Shown here one piece after another: positions 1 to 11,399 of a DNA stretch of 64,000 nt (positions are counted from its first letter, which is position 1; each line of letters starts with the position of its first letter). Under the pieces are notes generated by a model. That model did no database searches. It saw only the letters and a list, made by a program, of their open reading frames with translations, and was not told where the DNA came from. Source of the stretch: Desarmillaria ectypa (taxonomy: Eukaryota; Basidiomycota; Agaricomycetes; Agaricales; Physalacriaceae). The stretch covers positions 2,170,001-2,234,000 of the forward strand of contig JAUDYN010000006.1 of NCBI GenBank assembly GCA_030407005.1, given 5' to 3'. The position numbers were made by a program, and so were the translations under genes.

Positions 1-162
1 GGCGCTCATCATTCTGCTGTAGTCATCTCGATAGATTTGAGTCCATCGGGGAGTGTTCTTGCGACTGGGAGTGGGGATTGGCAGGCTCGGATATGTGAGC
101 TTACTTTTTCGTTACCATGCAAGTTACTGACAAATATTCCAGGGAGTTATACCACTAATTAG
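1..162 (+). CDS. WD40-repeat protein, C-terminal end (Tup1-like), partial
   Basis: This is the last part of a gene that begins left of the window. Exon 1..94 reads a WD40 blade ending in TGSGDWQARI. An intron 95..142 (GTGAGC...CAG) joins to 143..162, giving W-SYTTN-stop. The GSGD..ARIW ending is what the last blade of Tup1-type corepressors looks like, so a Tup1/Tup11-like transcriptional corepressor acting in the nucleus is my best guess. With only about 37 residues visible, other WD40 families (for example COMPASS or TAF5 subunits) cannot be excluded. The WD40 assignment is firm; the family is inference. Confidence 0.6.
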   Translation, partial: GAHHSAVVISIDLSPSGSVLATGSGDWQARICELTFSLPCKLLTNIPGSYTTN

Positions 163-749
163 ACAGGAACGTCACGTCTTCTCGCTTTCGTTTGTCTGCT
201 GTATATTCCCTTTCCATGTCCGTGTATGATGTACGACCTGTTTACTTACCTTCTTGGTGTACACGCCGAGATAATTATCCCTTTCTCCTTGTGATGATGT
301 TTGCTATGGGGAAAGAAAGGGAGTTGACCTGTATTGGTAGAATTTGTTGAGATTTGTGAAATAATGTTTACAATAGAAGAAATCTTTTTTGATACCTGTT
401 TTCACACCTAGACAGGGACCTACAGCGGTAAACAACCATCCATCATGCCACTGCCAGTCTTGGAAATGAACTGTCATCCTGACTTGGTCCTGACATCCTT
501 TATCTGCTTCGTGTATCACTGCGATATTCGTTTTCAATCCAGAATGGGATTGGATAATACCCATCACGAAGAAGATACCAGTGACTGCTTCGCGTCAGAT
601 AAGTACGTTTCTTGGTGCTCATGATTTCCTGTTGCATTCATTTTCACTCACACTAATCACAAGCGTGATTGATAATTTTAAAATGACTGAAATGATATGC
701 ACCGTGTCTGGAATGAGGCTTTGATCCTTTAGTTGCTCCTCCTACTGCC
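163..749. other. intergenic, no gene seen
   Basis: 3' flank of the WD40 gene and 5' flank of the kinase-like gene. Short open frames occur on both strands, but none has protein-like composition or convincing splice partners. Confidence 0.5.
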
Positions 750-2248
750 ATGCCGGTCAAGGTCGAAGCCGACGTTGCTGTACTGTCCCCGGACGGCGCT
801 AGATGGGCAGTTGAAGCGAAGGACCTGCAACGCTTTACGTCGCGGGGCTCGGACGGGAGTACTTGCGGAAGCACTGGTAACAAGCAATCTGTCAAGAAAA
901 CGTTCAGTCGGGACTTTTTGGACTTGGAACATGACAATACTGTGCCCCACCCGCGCGAGCTTCCCCCGTGGCCTTCATTGATGGTTCTCCCCCACTTGAC
1001 CGCCTTCCACCATGATGAACCCCTCGGTTCCGGACAGGTGGGTACTGCAGAAGCGTGTCCCCAGCATCTTGCCGAATCTCAGAAGGCAGCGTCAAATTGG
1101 AATCGGCGTGATGGAGGTGACCAGGTATGAGACCTATGCAGTCAACTTTTGGTATAGCTGAAGCATACACATGACGCAGCTGTTTGATCCCACTGTGCAG
1201 TTCGCTCAGCAGCCAGAGATCGTCAAGCTAGAAGAACACGTTCCACCTGGATTGCTTCCAGAGGTTCTCTTCGTGACAGACCCCGAGGGGAAGACCGTCT
1301 TCTTACCGGAACATTCTTCTTCATCAAATATGAAGGTGTACAAGCGAATCTTTCCTCGCCTCAAAGAGAACGCTATACACAGTGATATCCATGGCACAAT
1401 ACACGCCACTCGGAAGCCACGGACTGCATATCTGGATCTCTCCTCTGCTAAAGACCTCGGGGCAGGCGCAGGTAGCCATTCCAAGGTTCTTCTCGGCAAA
1501 CTTCATCTACCTGAGCCTTTAGTAGCTCGATCGTCGACCGCCCAATTCGAGGTAGCTGTCAAGCTGGCACGGTCCGATCACGAGTCGCATAAAATGCTCC
1601 GAACTGAAGCTAAGCTATATGATAGTGCTATCCCCCGATATCTTACTGGGGATTGGAGCGGGTTTCATTTCCTCGAGGATGCTGTGTATGACGGTGATGG
1701 TATAGTACCTGTGGCTGCCGTGGTCCCCAAATTTTATGGGTTCTACATACCGGTGCATCGAGATTATACCGGGCTGTTGAGTCCTATCCTTCTTATGGAA
1801 GAGTGCGGTACACCTATTGACGTGAAGCGATTGACGCCCAAAGACAGGTATGCGTGTTTAGTCTATTAGATGAATAGATGCCTTATCATATGCCGCTATC
1901 CTCAGGGAACTCATATACTCGTTCGCAATCCGCATTCACCGTTGTGGCGTATCTCAAGGCTCGTTCTTTGATCGGAACGTCCTCGTACAGCCAGGACCGT
2001 TGAGTGTCCCTCCGTCAATGCGATCACTTTCGACACCTAGCTTTCGGGTCATTGACTTTGGCCGGGGGGAGAGGCGTGAGGACTTGACGAAGAGGGAATG
2101 GAAGGCGATTTGTGAGGACGAGATGATCGATGTCAAAGAAGCTATATATGGGGAATTAAAACGGGTCAGCAAGCATGCGCATGGCTCCGGAAAACAGATT
2201 GCCTTTGCACGGAAATATTGGTCTACACGCAAGCCGACGTATGTTTAA
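750..2248 (+). CDS. kinase-like protein, fungal type, probable pseudokinase
   Basis: Modelled exons are 750..1124, 1180..1847 and 1906..2248 (introns of 55 and 58 bp with GTATGA/GTATGC donors and CAG acceptors; phases agree). The protein has about 461 residues. The protein-kinase fold is seen as a VAVKLA strand with the ATP-binding Lys, a Glu in TEAKLYD, a hinge-like ILLMEECGTP, and VIDFGRGE in the DFG position. In the catalytic loop the usual HxD..N is replaced by QGSFFDRNVLV, so the catalytic Asp is absent; related mushroom proteins carry a similar QGSF..RN loop. It therefore probably binds a nucleotide or partner rather than phosphorylating efficiently (inference). The first exon is less certain: a start at 1171 is also open, but the 1125..1179 intron removes that ATG and extends the frame cleanly upstream. 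Confidence 0.65.
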
Positions 2249-2980
2249 CGCTTGGGGCTTCATTGCTAGACCCCAGGGAGCGGTTGTAACTGGCCCATGT
2301 GCCGCGTCCGTATCATGACGTAGGCCACCTTTTTCGGATGCTGCTCTCACGGTAACAAGAGAGCACGCGCTTTTGTTTCTTTTTCCTGTCTTCTCTTGTC
2401 TGCTAGCGCTATATGGTCCTGGGATCGTCGATTCTCAGGCGCAGATCCTTTACTACTGGTCATTCTCAGAACCCTCTCCTCTTGCTCTTATGCTTGCTAC
2501 ATTAACCAGCGAGCAATTAGTTCTCTTCAAGATGCTATCTTATCTGGCCCTGCAATACAGTGTTATATGCACGACCACCCTTGTATCGCTTGGTGTGGCG
2601 CGATACCTGGCTCGCTGGGACACGATTCAATAATGGCTATAGTGATCCGTGTCTCATGTAGGCGCGTAACAGCTATAACAAGAAGACAAGCGCATAAAGG
2701 TGGTAGGGATATCATGACCAAGATAATCCCTAGGTATTCTTGTTTTCTTTTTCTTTTCGTAGACAATGGCCGTGGTTGCTTCATAAGAGACACGAGCTGG
2801 AAAGCATTCCACAACTTGCTATCCTCATGGCTTCCCATCCCCTACATGGACTGCAGTAAGTGCACCGTCAATGACTAGCTACCTTTTTTTGAGCGCGTTT
2901 TACAGCAACGATAGCCAGATTTATCCACCCAAGTACGTTATGTCTTCGTCTCTACAGGACCAAGCTTAATCGTTGGATAG
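2249..2980. other. unassigned stretch, possible 5' exon of the next gene
   Basis: Open frames exist on + (2373-2633 and 2396-2878), but I recognise nothing. A short frame starting with ATG at about 2829 (MASHPLHGLQ) ends at a GTAAGT donor and would join in phase with an acceptor at 2980, the left edge of the DUF6699 exon. That would make it the true first exon with a 124-bp intron. This is a suggestion, not a firm model. Confidence 0.3.
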
Positions 2981-3904
2981 GGTCCCAAGTAGACGAAAGA
3001 ATCGGGACTATCGGCATGTCAGGTTTAGCGCGCCCCCTGATATACAATATATTGACGAACTCAATCAGCCGCCCCCTTACTCCACGAGACCAATGGGTCA
3101 GGCGTTTTCTCATGATCCACGACGTTCCCAACACATACGTAGCAAGCACTCATCTGTCCATCAATGCCAACGTCCTAGAGCTTCTGGAACCAGCCGACTG
3201 ACGCCAGCTGCACATACTCATAGACCACGTAGGCGTTTGACAAAACCGCCGCCAGACGCCTTCGTGCAACTGCCGGGCACACGTCCCCGACAGTCCCGCC
3301 CCAGGGACTGGAGACCAGACTATCGACCTGGTCGACGCTGCGGCCAGGGTGGTTGTAATCTGTCTTCATGCCTTTCACTGTTGTGCTGTAAGCGACTCGC
3401 TGTCCCTTTCAAGGACCTAGCTGAAACTAATCAGGCTGCTTCCGTCCACGAAACGTCGCACTTCATCCTCTTTTGTCTTGTGCTGAGCGTTCAATGTACT
3501 ACGACCTCCGGCAGAGCTATCATTCGATAGTCCTCTCGGGAAACTGCATCCTAGATATAGATATTTCTCATCAGCTAGCCGTCGACCCCTCGGTGAGCAA
3601 GATGCGCATTTTTCACCCTCTCCTTCCTTGGGAAATCATAGTCCGGGGGGTTCATGGACATGCTATCAGGATCCTCGATGTTCTGCGACAGATTGATCAT
3701 TCTTTGCATACTAATATTCGGCGTCGTGATATCGACAACGTGGAGATCACTTCTGACCATAGAGCCAGAATCAATATTGCCTTCGAGAGGCGAGCAAATG
3801 GGCAGGCGATCCAAAGAGTTGATTTCCTGGAGCGCGAGTATATCTTCACGGGGCTAGAGAAGATTACCGATGGGTCATGGTGCATAAAGACATCGCGCTA
3901 CTGA
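2981..3904 (+). CDS. DUF6699 domain protein
   Basis: Exons are 2981..3387 and 3435..3904, joined across a 47-bp intron (T|GTAAGC...CAG|GC). After a basic, Pro/Arg-rich N-terminal half containing a YRHVRFS patch, the C-terminal about 150 residues show the DUF6699 pattern: VALHPLLS, then YYDLRQ, LPWEIIVRG, VLRQIDHSLH, the A(F)ERR segment, and RVDFLE...FTGLE at the end. This domain is common in basidiomycetes and its function is unknown to me; proteins of this type are small and expanded in mushroom genomes. The start codon is unresolved: a stop lies just upstream in frame, so either an upstream exon or the internal ATG at 3093 is used. The domain call is confident, the N-terminus is not. Confidence 0.65.
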
Positions 3905-5207
3905 TGCCAGGTAGTCGGCTGACTGATATTTCACGTATAAAGTATAAGCGATACTATTCTTTGAACATTTATGATTATCACGTTAATGTTAGGATGACTT
4001 ACGAATCTTGACTTCTCCACGAGGGGCAAACAGAACCCTGTTTCCCATTCACTTGAATTTTACTGTGGATTGGTTTGTTTTTTCGTAACTTCATTTATGA
4101 AATAACTATATGACAGTGAGGATGAAGCATTCTTATGGATCCTCCTCAGTTCTGTGGCCGTGCCCGATGGTAATGAGTCGGCCGGGATGCCCGGAGACAA
4201 GACCCTGACACTAAGAAGCGAGCGGCCCGTGAGCCGTTTAATTCGTTCTCCCAACTTGCTTCCAACTTAACCCAACTTCCCAATACGCAACACCAGCAAG
4301 GGGGCAGCAGGGACACCTTCAAGTGACGCTAAGCTGATAATCAAGAAATCAATGACCCCTTCCGTAAACCCAGGTTAAAATTAAAAGTTTGTTTTTGCTT
4401 GAATTACCAGTAGGATTCACAGTGACAGGCTACCTCAACCTCGGCTTTCCTCCGGCTAGACCTCTTAAAGACCTCTCTTGATTGAATGTGCTCCCTCAAT
4501 CTTCGGGGATCCTTCCTTCGCCCCGGTCAGGTTTTCTGGATAAGTTGTATACACTTTGCACCCAATTATTTTGAAATGCGGCGCAGTGCGTGAACTCGGT
4601 CGCACAAATTTTCGTTGAATGGTTACTTTATGTTATCTGTTTCAGTTTTCTTCCCTGCAGAAGTCAAGGACTTAGGCCGGCCCCTATTTTGCTCTCCTCT
4701 AATCATAGCGGTGTTGCTTGTATCGACTAAGGAGGAAGACAGCAAATCAATACTCTAGGAGCGTCTGGATATGGAAAGAAGGGTATTCGCGTTAATTCCA
4801 TGAATCCAGGATACATTTTAGCACACATTTTTATGATGATGTTCGCCAGGACTCGATTATTGTCAGGTTAACCGATGCATTTTGACCCTCAGCTTCATAC
4901 TTCGAGTAAGTAGCAATCGCCAAACCCTCCCCGTCGCCTTGGTCACCTAGATTAGCATTGTGATACCATCTTTTGGTATCTTTTGCACAAGGGAATAGGC
5001 AAATAGGTGCTAAATTTACGAATCTGCCCCTTTCTGAGTACGGCATAATTGTAGACGGAGGACAGGAGTTTGGCAAGCAAGCGCGCGTATAAGCAGTTGA
5101 CTACGTCGGAGAAGTGTTGGGCCTCCATGAAACGAAGAAATATAATTGTACATATTATAGATATACATCCCGGCCACAGCGAATAATCCTGACGCATAAA
5201 CCCAGCG
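3905..5207. other. intergenic between convergent genes, nothing seen
   Basis: 1.3 kb between the 3' ends of the DUF6699 gene (+) and Sos7 (-). It has moderate AT content and no open frame with protein character. Confidence 0.5.
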
Positions 5208-6376
5208 TCATGCTTCATTGCGAATCCTGGTTATGATTGCTGCCACGACTCCCTGCACGTCACTAACTTGAACGTGGGCATCGATGACTTCGGTGACATC
5301 GATGTGCAAGTCCTCTATGCCGCCGACTTGTACTGCTGCTAGTTTCCGGGTACCGGGAACGAAGATGAGGGCTATCGATATGTCTCGAGACTCGGATTGT
5401 GTTAAGTCCACTTTATAAGTGAGCCGTATTTCATTGTCAGAGATGTTATTCAGTTGTGTGAGATTGATAATGGAGCGGTGGAGTGTCAGGGATGCCGTGA
5501 ACCTATTAAGATGATCAGACGGGTGGTATGCATCGGTACGTATACTGACCAGTCATATAAAGGCAACCATTTGCTATCGTCCACGTCCGTCTTTACACTT
5601 TTTTCAACTTCAGCTCTTTGTATTCTCAGATTTTCCACTTCTAGCGCTCCTCCCTTCACTTTATCCTTCACCTCCTTGACTTTGTGTGTTACTGCTTCTA
5701 TTTTGTCGGTCAACTCCTGCATTTCGACGATTTGATCGGCTAGCTTCTGGTCCGCCGACTGAACCGTCATCCTAGGTTGAGGATGTGATTGGCGCAACCT
5801 CGTAAGAGCAAGACGCGCATCTATAATCTTTTTTGACAAGTCCACAGCCTGCGATGAAGCTTCTTTGATGCGATTGTAATCTGGTGTCCTGTTAGTATCG
5901 GAACAGTAAAAAGAGAATAAAACCCACCCGTTTCGACTGACGGCGCCAACACCCTGATATTTTGTTGCACCTCAGCCAGCTTCATTTTAGCTCTTTTCAG
6001 CTTCTCTTTCCTTTGATCATTAAGAACCTTCATATTCCTGTTGTCTTCTGCTGTGACGATAGGTGCGTCATCGATGTTGCTGACAATCGACTTGATATAC
6101 TTGTCTTTGGCATTCTGCTCGAGGTACTGAAATTTCAACTTTCGAAAAAAGGCCTGGCTTGTAGAGTGAGAAAAGTCTATCAATAGATTGGCACACAGAA
6201 CTCACAATCTGGGCAGCGACGTCGGAAGCGATGATGCTGGGGTCCTTCACTTCTACATCTTCTGCATCTGCTGCCGCCTGAGAAAACCTCTGCGAGTGGT
6301 GAGAAATTCCAACGCTGGATTTCTCGAAAAGGTCCTGAAAGGCTTGAGCTTGAGCCAATGTCTGCTCCCGATTCAT
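5208..6376 (-). CDS. sos7: kinetochore protein Sos7-like
   Basis: Four exons on the minus strand, 6376..6206, 6153..5928, 5880..5550 and 5502..5208, give 340 residues. The introns are 47-52 bp and phases agree throughout. Sos7 family marks seen are FFRKLKFQYLEQ followed by a coiled coil (about residues 60-240), and SLYDWFTAS-type LYDWFTASLTLHRS near residue 240 just after the third splice. Sos7 is a coiled-coil protein of the outer kinetochore that binds Spc7/KNL1 and supports microtubule attachment in fission yeast, so it should act in the nucleus in mitosis. It is transcribed divergently from the coiled-coil gene at 6630, sharing a 253-bp promoter with two ACGCGT boxes. Identification rests on motif memory rather than a search, but the length and order of features fit well. 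Confidence 0.75.
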
Positions 6377-6514
6377 GGTTCAAGTCGGAGGTGTCACGCA
6401 TGTGACTAAACGCGACGCGATGTTCATGTGAGTTGTGACCATCTAAATCGGGCCTTGCCGCTTGTCGGAGCTCAGGGCTCGGCACCAATTTGTCACATGA
6501 CTAGCACGTTATAA

Positions 6515-6535
6515 ACGCGTGTCATTATGACGCGT
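6515..6535. promoter_or_regulatory. two MluI cell-cycle boxes in a divergent promoter
   Basis: ACGCGT occurs at 6515..6520 and again at 6530..6535, inside the 253 bp between the Sos7 start (6376, minus) and the coiled-coil gene start (6630, plus). In fungi ACGCGT is the MBF binding core for G1/S transcription. Two perfect palindromic copies 15 bp apart in a shared promoter of a kinetochore gene suggest cell-cycle control; binding itself is inferred. Confidence 0.5.
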
Positions 6536-6576
6536 TGCTGGTCTGTAACTCTCAACTCGGCAGCACTGCCTTGCCA

Positions 6577-6584
6577 TATAAAAA
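6577..6584 (+). promoter_or_regulatory. TATA box
   Basis: TATAAAAA lies 46 bp before the ATG at 6630, implying a very short 5' leader for the coiled-coil gene. Confidence 0.4.
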
Positions 6585-6629
6585 GGAGCCTCGCCCACAA
6601 ATCGTCTTATTTCTCTCTTGCCCTCCACC

Positions 6630-9268
6630 ATGGCCCCCATCAAATCTGAAAAAGTGGCAAAATACACTTACGCTGAGCGTCCGTTTCTATTCTCTGTTAT
6701 CGTTGTCACTTCTGTTCATCATGCTCTGCAGGCGTTCTCAGTTCCATGACGCAGCTACAGAGGGAGCATAAGAAACAATCAATTAATTTGATATCACTCA
6801 GAGCACATGGTAAGAATTCTCTTTTTGCTCTGAGGCCGATATTTACTAATTCGCGCAGTCAAAAAGAGTGCCGAACAAAAGGAAGACAGACTCGGACCAA
6901 ACTGGTCGAATTGGGTAGGGAGAACGGTTGCCAAGCTCGTGCGTCGCTATTTTTCTTTCATCGCACTCCACCGACTTTGCAGTAGGAAGATGGCGGTGTC
7001 CTGACTGCGTCTGGGCCAGGATGCGTCATGCTCACGCCAAGCGGAAGGAAGGCGTAAGTCCTCCAGTATTATCAATTAGACTCTTATAAGTTTTTATTGT
7101 TGCACAGAATCACTGCTGCACGCCGAAGCATTCTTTCAACTGCGCCTCCTGGAACATTTGGATCTCCCGCTCAGGAAGATCTTGTCACCAGACTGGCTGT
7201 GAAAGACCGTGGCGCAAAGCGCTCTTTGAGAAGGTCTTTAGCCGCCTTCGACACCAACAGTCGTTCTTCTCCGAGTGGACCACGAGCCAAACGCATGCGT
7301 GTGTCTCGAGACGCTGAAAGAACGCCTATATCTAAGATGACAAAGACACAGGTAAGTTGTGTCGTGGTTGACGTAAAGACATGCAATCACCTTCATTATT
7401 GCAGCTCAAGGTGGAATTAGCTTCGGTAAAGAAAGCACATGAACTCGCCCTTCTTCGCACTACCTCGCCACTCACTGATCTTAGTGATGAGGATGGCCGT
7501 GCCATCGAATCTGAGCGTCTACAGGAAGAGCTGAAGATGCGCGAACAAGAAATAGCGGACATTCGTGCAGAGCTTGAAGATGCACGTCGCCAGGCTGAGC
7601 CCGACGGACCCCAAACCCAAATGGACGGCCGCACTGAGTCGTCTACACCCACGGCTCCGTTCCACGGAGCGCGGCTCCATCGAACGTACCCGGGAGGTGT
7701 TACCCGCACACAATCGGGCACAATTATACCGGATATCAGCAGGCACCCCACCCCGCCTAGCTCTCCACCAGATATGGAGTATGGCAACATGAGGGAGGAT
7801 GATTCAGATATCCCCGACATATTTTCCTCGTCCTTGATGCCTCGTGCTGGAAATGACAATGGCCGGGCCAATCGCGAGGAAACTTTGGACGTCGTGGAGA
7901 CCGCAGCGATCCTGAACGCCAAGGCATGTCATTGATGTTGATACACCCTTCCATCTAACCTTTTTCAGGTCACTGCCCTACAACGTGATCTTGATGTACG
8001 TTCTGAGGATCTCCGAAATTCCAGCAAGACTCTCAATGAAAACCGTGCTGTCCTTGAAGGGTTCCGCACCAAAAATGCTGCATTGACAAAGCAAAATGAC
8101 GACATTGCTCATCAACTATCTGACTTCAAGACGATGGCGCAGAACGAGAGACAGAAAAATGCTACGCTCATCAATGATCTCAACTGTTCCATTCAAGAAT
8201 TGCGGTCGGATAACTCGTCGTTGAAAGATTCCAAGGTCAAACTTGTCTCGACAAACACCACTTTGCTAGAACAAGTCAAGCAATTGCAGTCAACGAAGGA
8301 GGCTCTGGTGAAAATGACGCAGGAAACCAACGAATTACGGAAAGAGAAGGATGACAGCAAATCCACTCTCGACAGTTTGCGTAATAATCTGAAATTCACC
8401 CAAGAAGAAACAGCCGCGGCGAAAGCTGAGGTTAAGTCTTTGAAACTCGAAAAGGCAGCCCTATTGACGGAGACTAACAATTACAAAGCTGAGATGGAGA
8501 AAACTCTCAGCAAAGAAAAGGCGGTGTCTTCTCAGCGCCTTGACGTCATTTCCGGAATCCAAAAAGAGCATGCGGAACTGAACACCTCTTTCAAGGCTTG
8601 TCAGATCGAAATGGAAGCAAAAGACGTTCATATCAAGGATCTTTCGTCTGCCTTGCAGGCAAAGGATCTACTTCTGGATGGGACCTCGAAGAAGATCGAA
8701 ACCATGCAAGAAGAACTTCGCAAGGCCATTGCACACGGACATGATACGATGGAGTCTCTGCGCGCTGAAAAGGATTCACGCATACGTGAAATGGACCAAG
8801 CAGTGGCTGGCCTACGAACCGCACTCAGCACGGAGACCTCTCGTTACGAGACAACCGCTGGCACGTTGTGTGAGACGCAAGCTTTACTCTCTGACCTTCG
8901 TTCAGCCCTGGAAACACAGATTGCGGCGACCAATGCCGCTCAGTCATTGTTCGAACAGGAGCAGATTCGAGCGGTCTCCTTGAGTGATGAGCTGGTGGGT
9001 GCTAAGGATAGGGCTGAAGCAGCAGCAGAAGAGGTCATCAAGCTAAGAGCATCTAAACGTACTGATGAAGTGACCATATCGAGCCTCAAAACCATGTTTG
9101 TGCGCCTCAAGACTGCGCAGATGGCAGCCTTTAACGAGTTTGAGGGTCAGGTAAGTTGATATCGTTTTGTTTCAGGCTGACGGCGATTTTGAAGTACTGT
9201 CCGTATTCTAGGTCACCGCGCTGGACCCTTCGCCCTCGCCTGTGCGAAAGGCTGTGATCCGGTCTTGA
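6630..9268 (+). CDS. winged-helix plus coiled-coil protein, unrecognised family
   Basis: Eight exons: 6630..6678, 6732..6809, 6859..6938, 6986..7053, 7108..7351, 7405..7923, 7969..9150 and 9212..9268, giving 758 residues with every junction in phase. Residues about 15-95 have a compact pattern (helix, then WSNWVGRTVAKLEDGG, then VMLTPSGRKAI) that looks like a winged helix with its wing. A low-complexity Ser/Pro stretch follows, and residues about 300-750 are almost pure coiled coil rich in Lys/Glu/Leu/Ser. The 7924..7968 intron uses a GC donor (AAG|GCATGT...CAG). Exons 7 and 8 both begin with VTAL. The divergent pairing with Sos7 and shared MCB boxes suggest a chromosome or mitosis role, but I do not recognise the family and assign no function. 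Confidence 0.7.
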
Positions 9269-11399
9269 ACGCAAGTGTAGGTCATAGTTCATCATATAAA
9301 TTCGTGGGATCTTCCGGACTCTTAGCCTCATCAATTTTCGGACGGACTACGCATTATGTCCCATTTACAATCTTGATATAACTTCCTATTTGTAGTACGA
9401 CAGATATGCAAATATTTAACCTACGTAACATCTTCCTAGTATGGCGACTGTATAAATAGTTTTGTGTGTAGTATTGCTTCTTAGTGCAACTATTTCATTG
9501 GCACGGCTGCCAACATGTGGGGAGGTTCTGAAGCCTGTGTTTGAGCCTGTGAATCCTGATGTGTATTCGATGCATACCTTTGAGTGCAAAACTCCCGACC
9601 ACTTGGCACTGATAGATGATCGATTTGCAACTGTCCACAGTCGCAACAGAGTCGTAATGTTACTATGAACTACTACTACTTATAATTGTGCCGTTACGTT
9701 CGGGAATTAAAACGAGCACATATGGTACTTAGTTCGGGATTTTGTAGCAAAAAGTTATCCATTGCCCCGGATAAACCTTTTCCTCGAAGCTTCCCTTGCC
9801 AGCGATGGTGGTGCGTTATACCGTCATAGTATGAGGCTTAGTGACTGAAACAAGGGGCATTTGATCTACGACAGAATCTTGAATCTAAATGCTTACACCA
9901 CCTACCACTGCGCAATGACTTATTCATTACATCCCCAACGCGCACGGAGTAAAATGCCATAATAATGAGAAACGATGATCGTGTGAGTGCTTGTAAGTTG
10001 CGCGTAGGTAAGGCGTTCCTGATCTACTGGTTCCTGACCGTACATCCAGTCTGGGTCGTTCAGAGCCACATTTTTGCCGACTTTTATCAGGAGGACCGAC
10101 AGGCTTCCCGCGGGTCGTCATCGTCATTTCTTTTACCACATAAATCATTCTCCCACAGCAATCAATGGTTTCAGAGCAAGTCTGTCCAGTAACAGGTCCA
10201 GTGAATCTGCTCAAATTGTATAACCAGCCCGCCACAGCTCGCCAACAATAAATTCAAAGAAAGACGTACCATGAACGACGGCGATTTCGGGTGTCGTAGG
10301 CGTACTGGTATACAGATTTTTTCTCTCTTCACCGTCGGTTCTCAGTTGGCACGACGACTTGCCAAAGAATACGTCAGTAATCAGAATTCCAGCATAAAGG
10401 TCCTCAGAGGTGCCTTAACAACGTGGCGCTAGCGTGAAGTCCGCGAGCACGTGTGCCTCGCGTGCACCACGCTGATCAGTCCACGTGGATTTTGTAGACC
10501 GGCCTCCCCATCTTAGCAACACCCCTTGCGCTCATTTCTCCTCTCTGATAACGGGACTTTCATACTCGAATGGAAATTAACGACATTTGCTGCTCATTCA
10601 TATGCGTGAAAAATTGGCCTTTGGCCGGACAATGCATATTACAGGTGACCAGCAACTTGTGAAGTGGTTGCTGTACTTGGTAGGGACATTATTGCTATTC
10701 TCTTGAAGGCTTTCAAGCTTCCGAATTGGCGTTTTGAGTTTTATGCCATATGTCTCTCAGGCACTCGTATTGGCCATAGGACATCAACGGGACGTTTTTG
10801 AAGAACCTGCCTACCGGGTTTCTCCTGGCGGTATGCCCCGTACATACTGACGATGTAGCGATCAAGGCCGGTCACATCTTGGTTCAGTTTTTAATTTTAC
10901 TAATCTCCAGCCATAGATCTATGTATCCATGGTTTTTGCTTGAATCAAACCTTTAAGTTTTTGTCTTTCGAGAAAGTGACCGTCCCATGCTGGACTGCAT
11001 CTGGTCCCTAGATGTGCCTTGGATAGTTTACCGAAATTGGCCTTGGATACTCGGTCCGTCGTGAATGACAATTGACCTGGCAATTATTCAATGCTGTTCG
11101 GGGAGGACTTGCTAATCCGGGCATCTCGACTGACATCAGCGCATCTTCAGTGTATTTCCAGAACGGCTACCAGGTGATTGGACCTTTTCGAGTAGTGATA
11201 ACATTGTTATAAAGCCTGCTTGCATTCCAAAGGACGCCATCGCTCTCATTTGTGCCCGGTCGGATAGTATTCAGACGCGCAGGCAGATAACTTCACCATT
11301 CGTTCATCCGACCATCGTCCTGCTCACTCGTTAAACCCACTTTTTGCCTTTCCTTTCCTTTGTCTTACGCATCCATCATCATTTGTTTTCTTTGCCATC
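9269..11399. other. 2.1 kb intergenic with paired CACGTG boxes
   Basis: No convincing gene on either strand. CACGTG occurs at 10448..10453 and 10482..10487, within a GC-richer patch. A short + frame starting at about 10271 and a - frame at 9927-10235 lack protein character. The right end, pyrimidine-rich from about 11330, is the promoter and leader of the next gene. Confidence 0.4.

Noticed and set aside
3016..3201. 62-codon plus frame starting MSGLARPL
   Set aside because: It overlaps the DUF6699 exon in another frame. The DUF6699 frame joins by a standard intron to the recognised domain, so this frame is a shadow.
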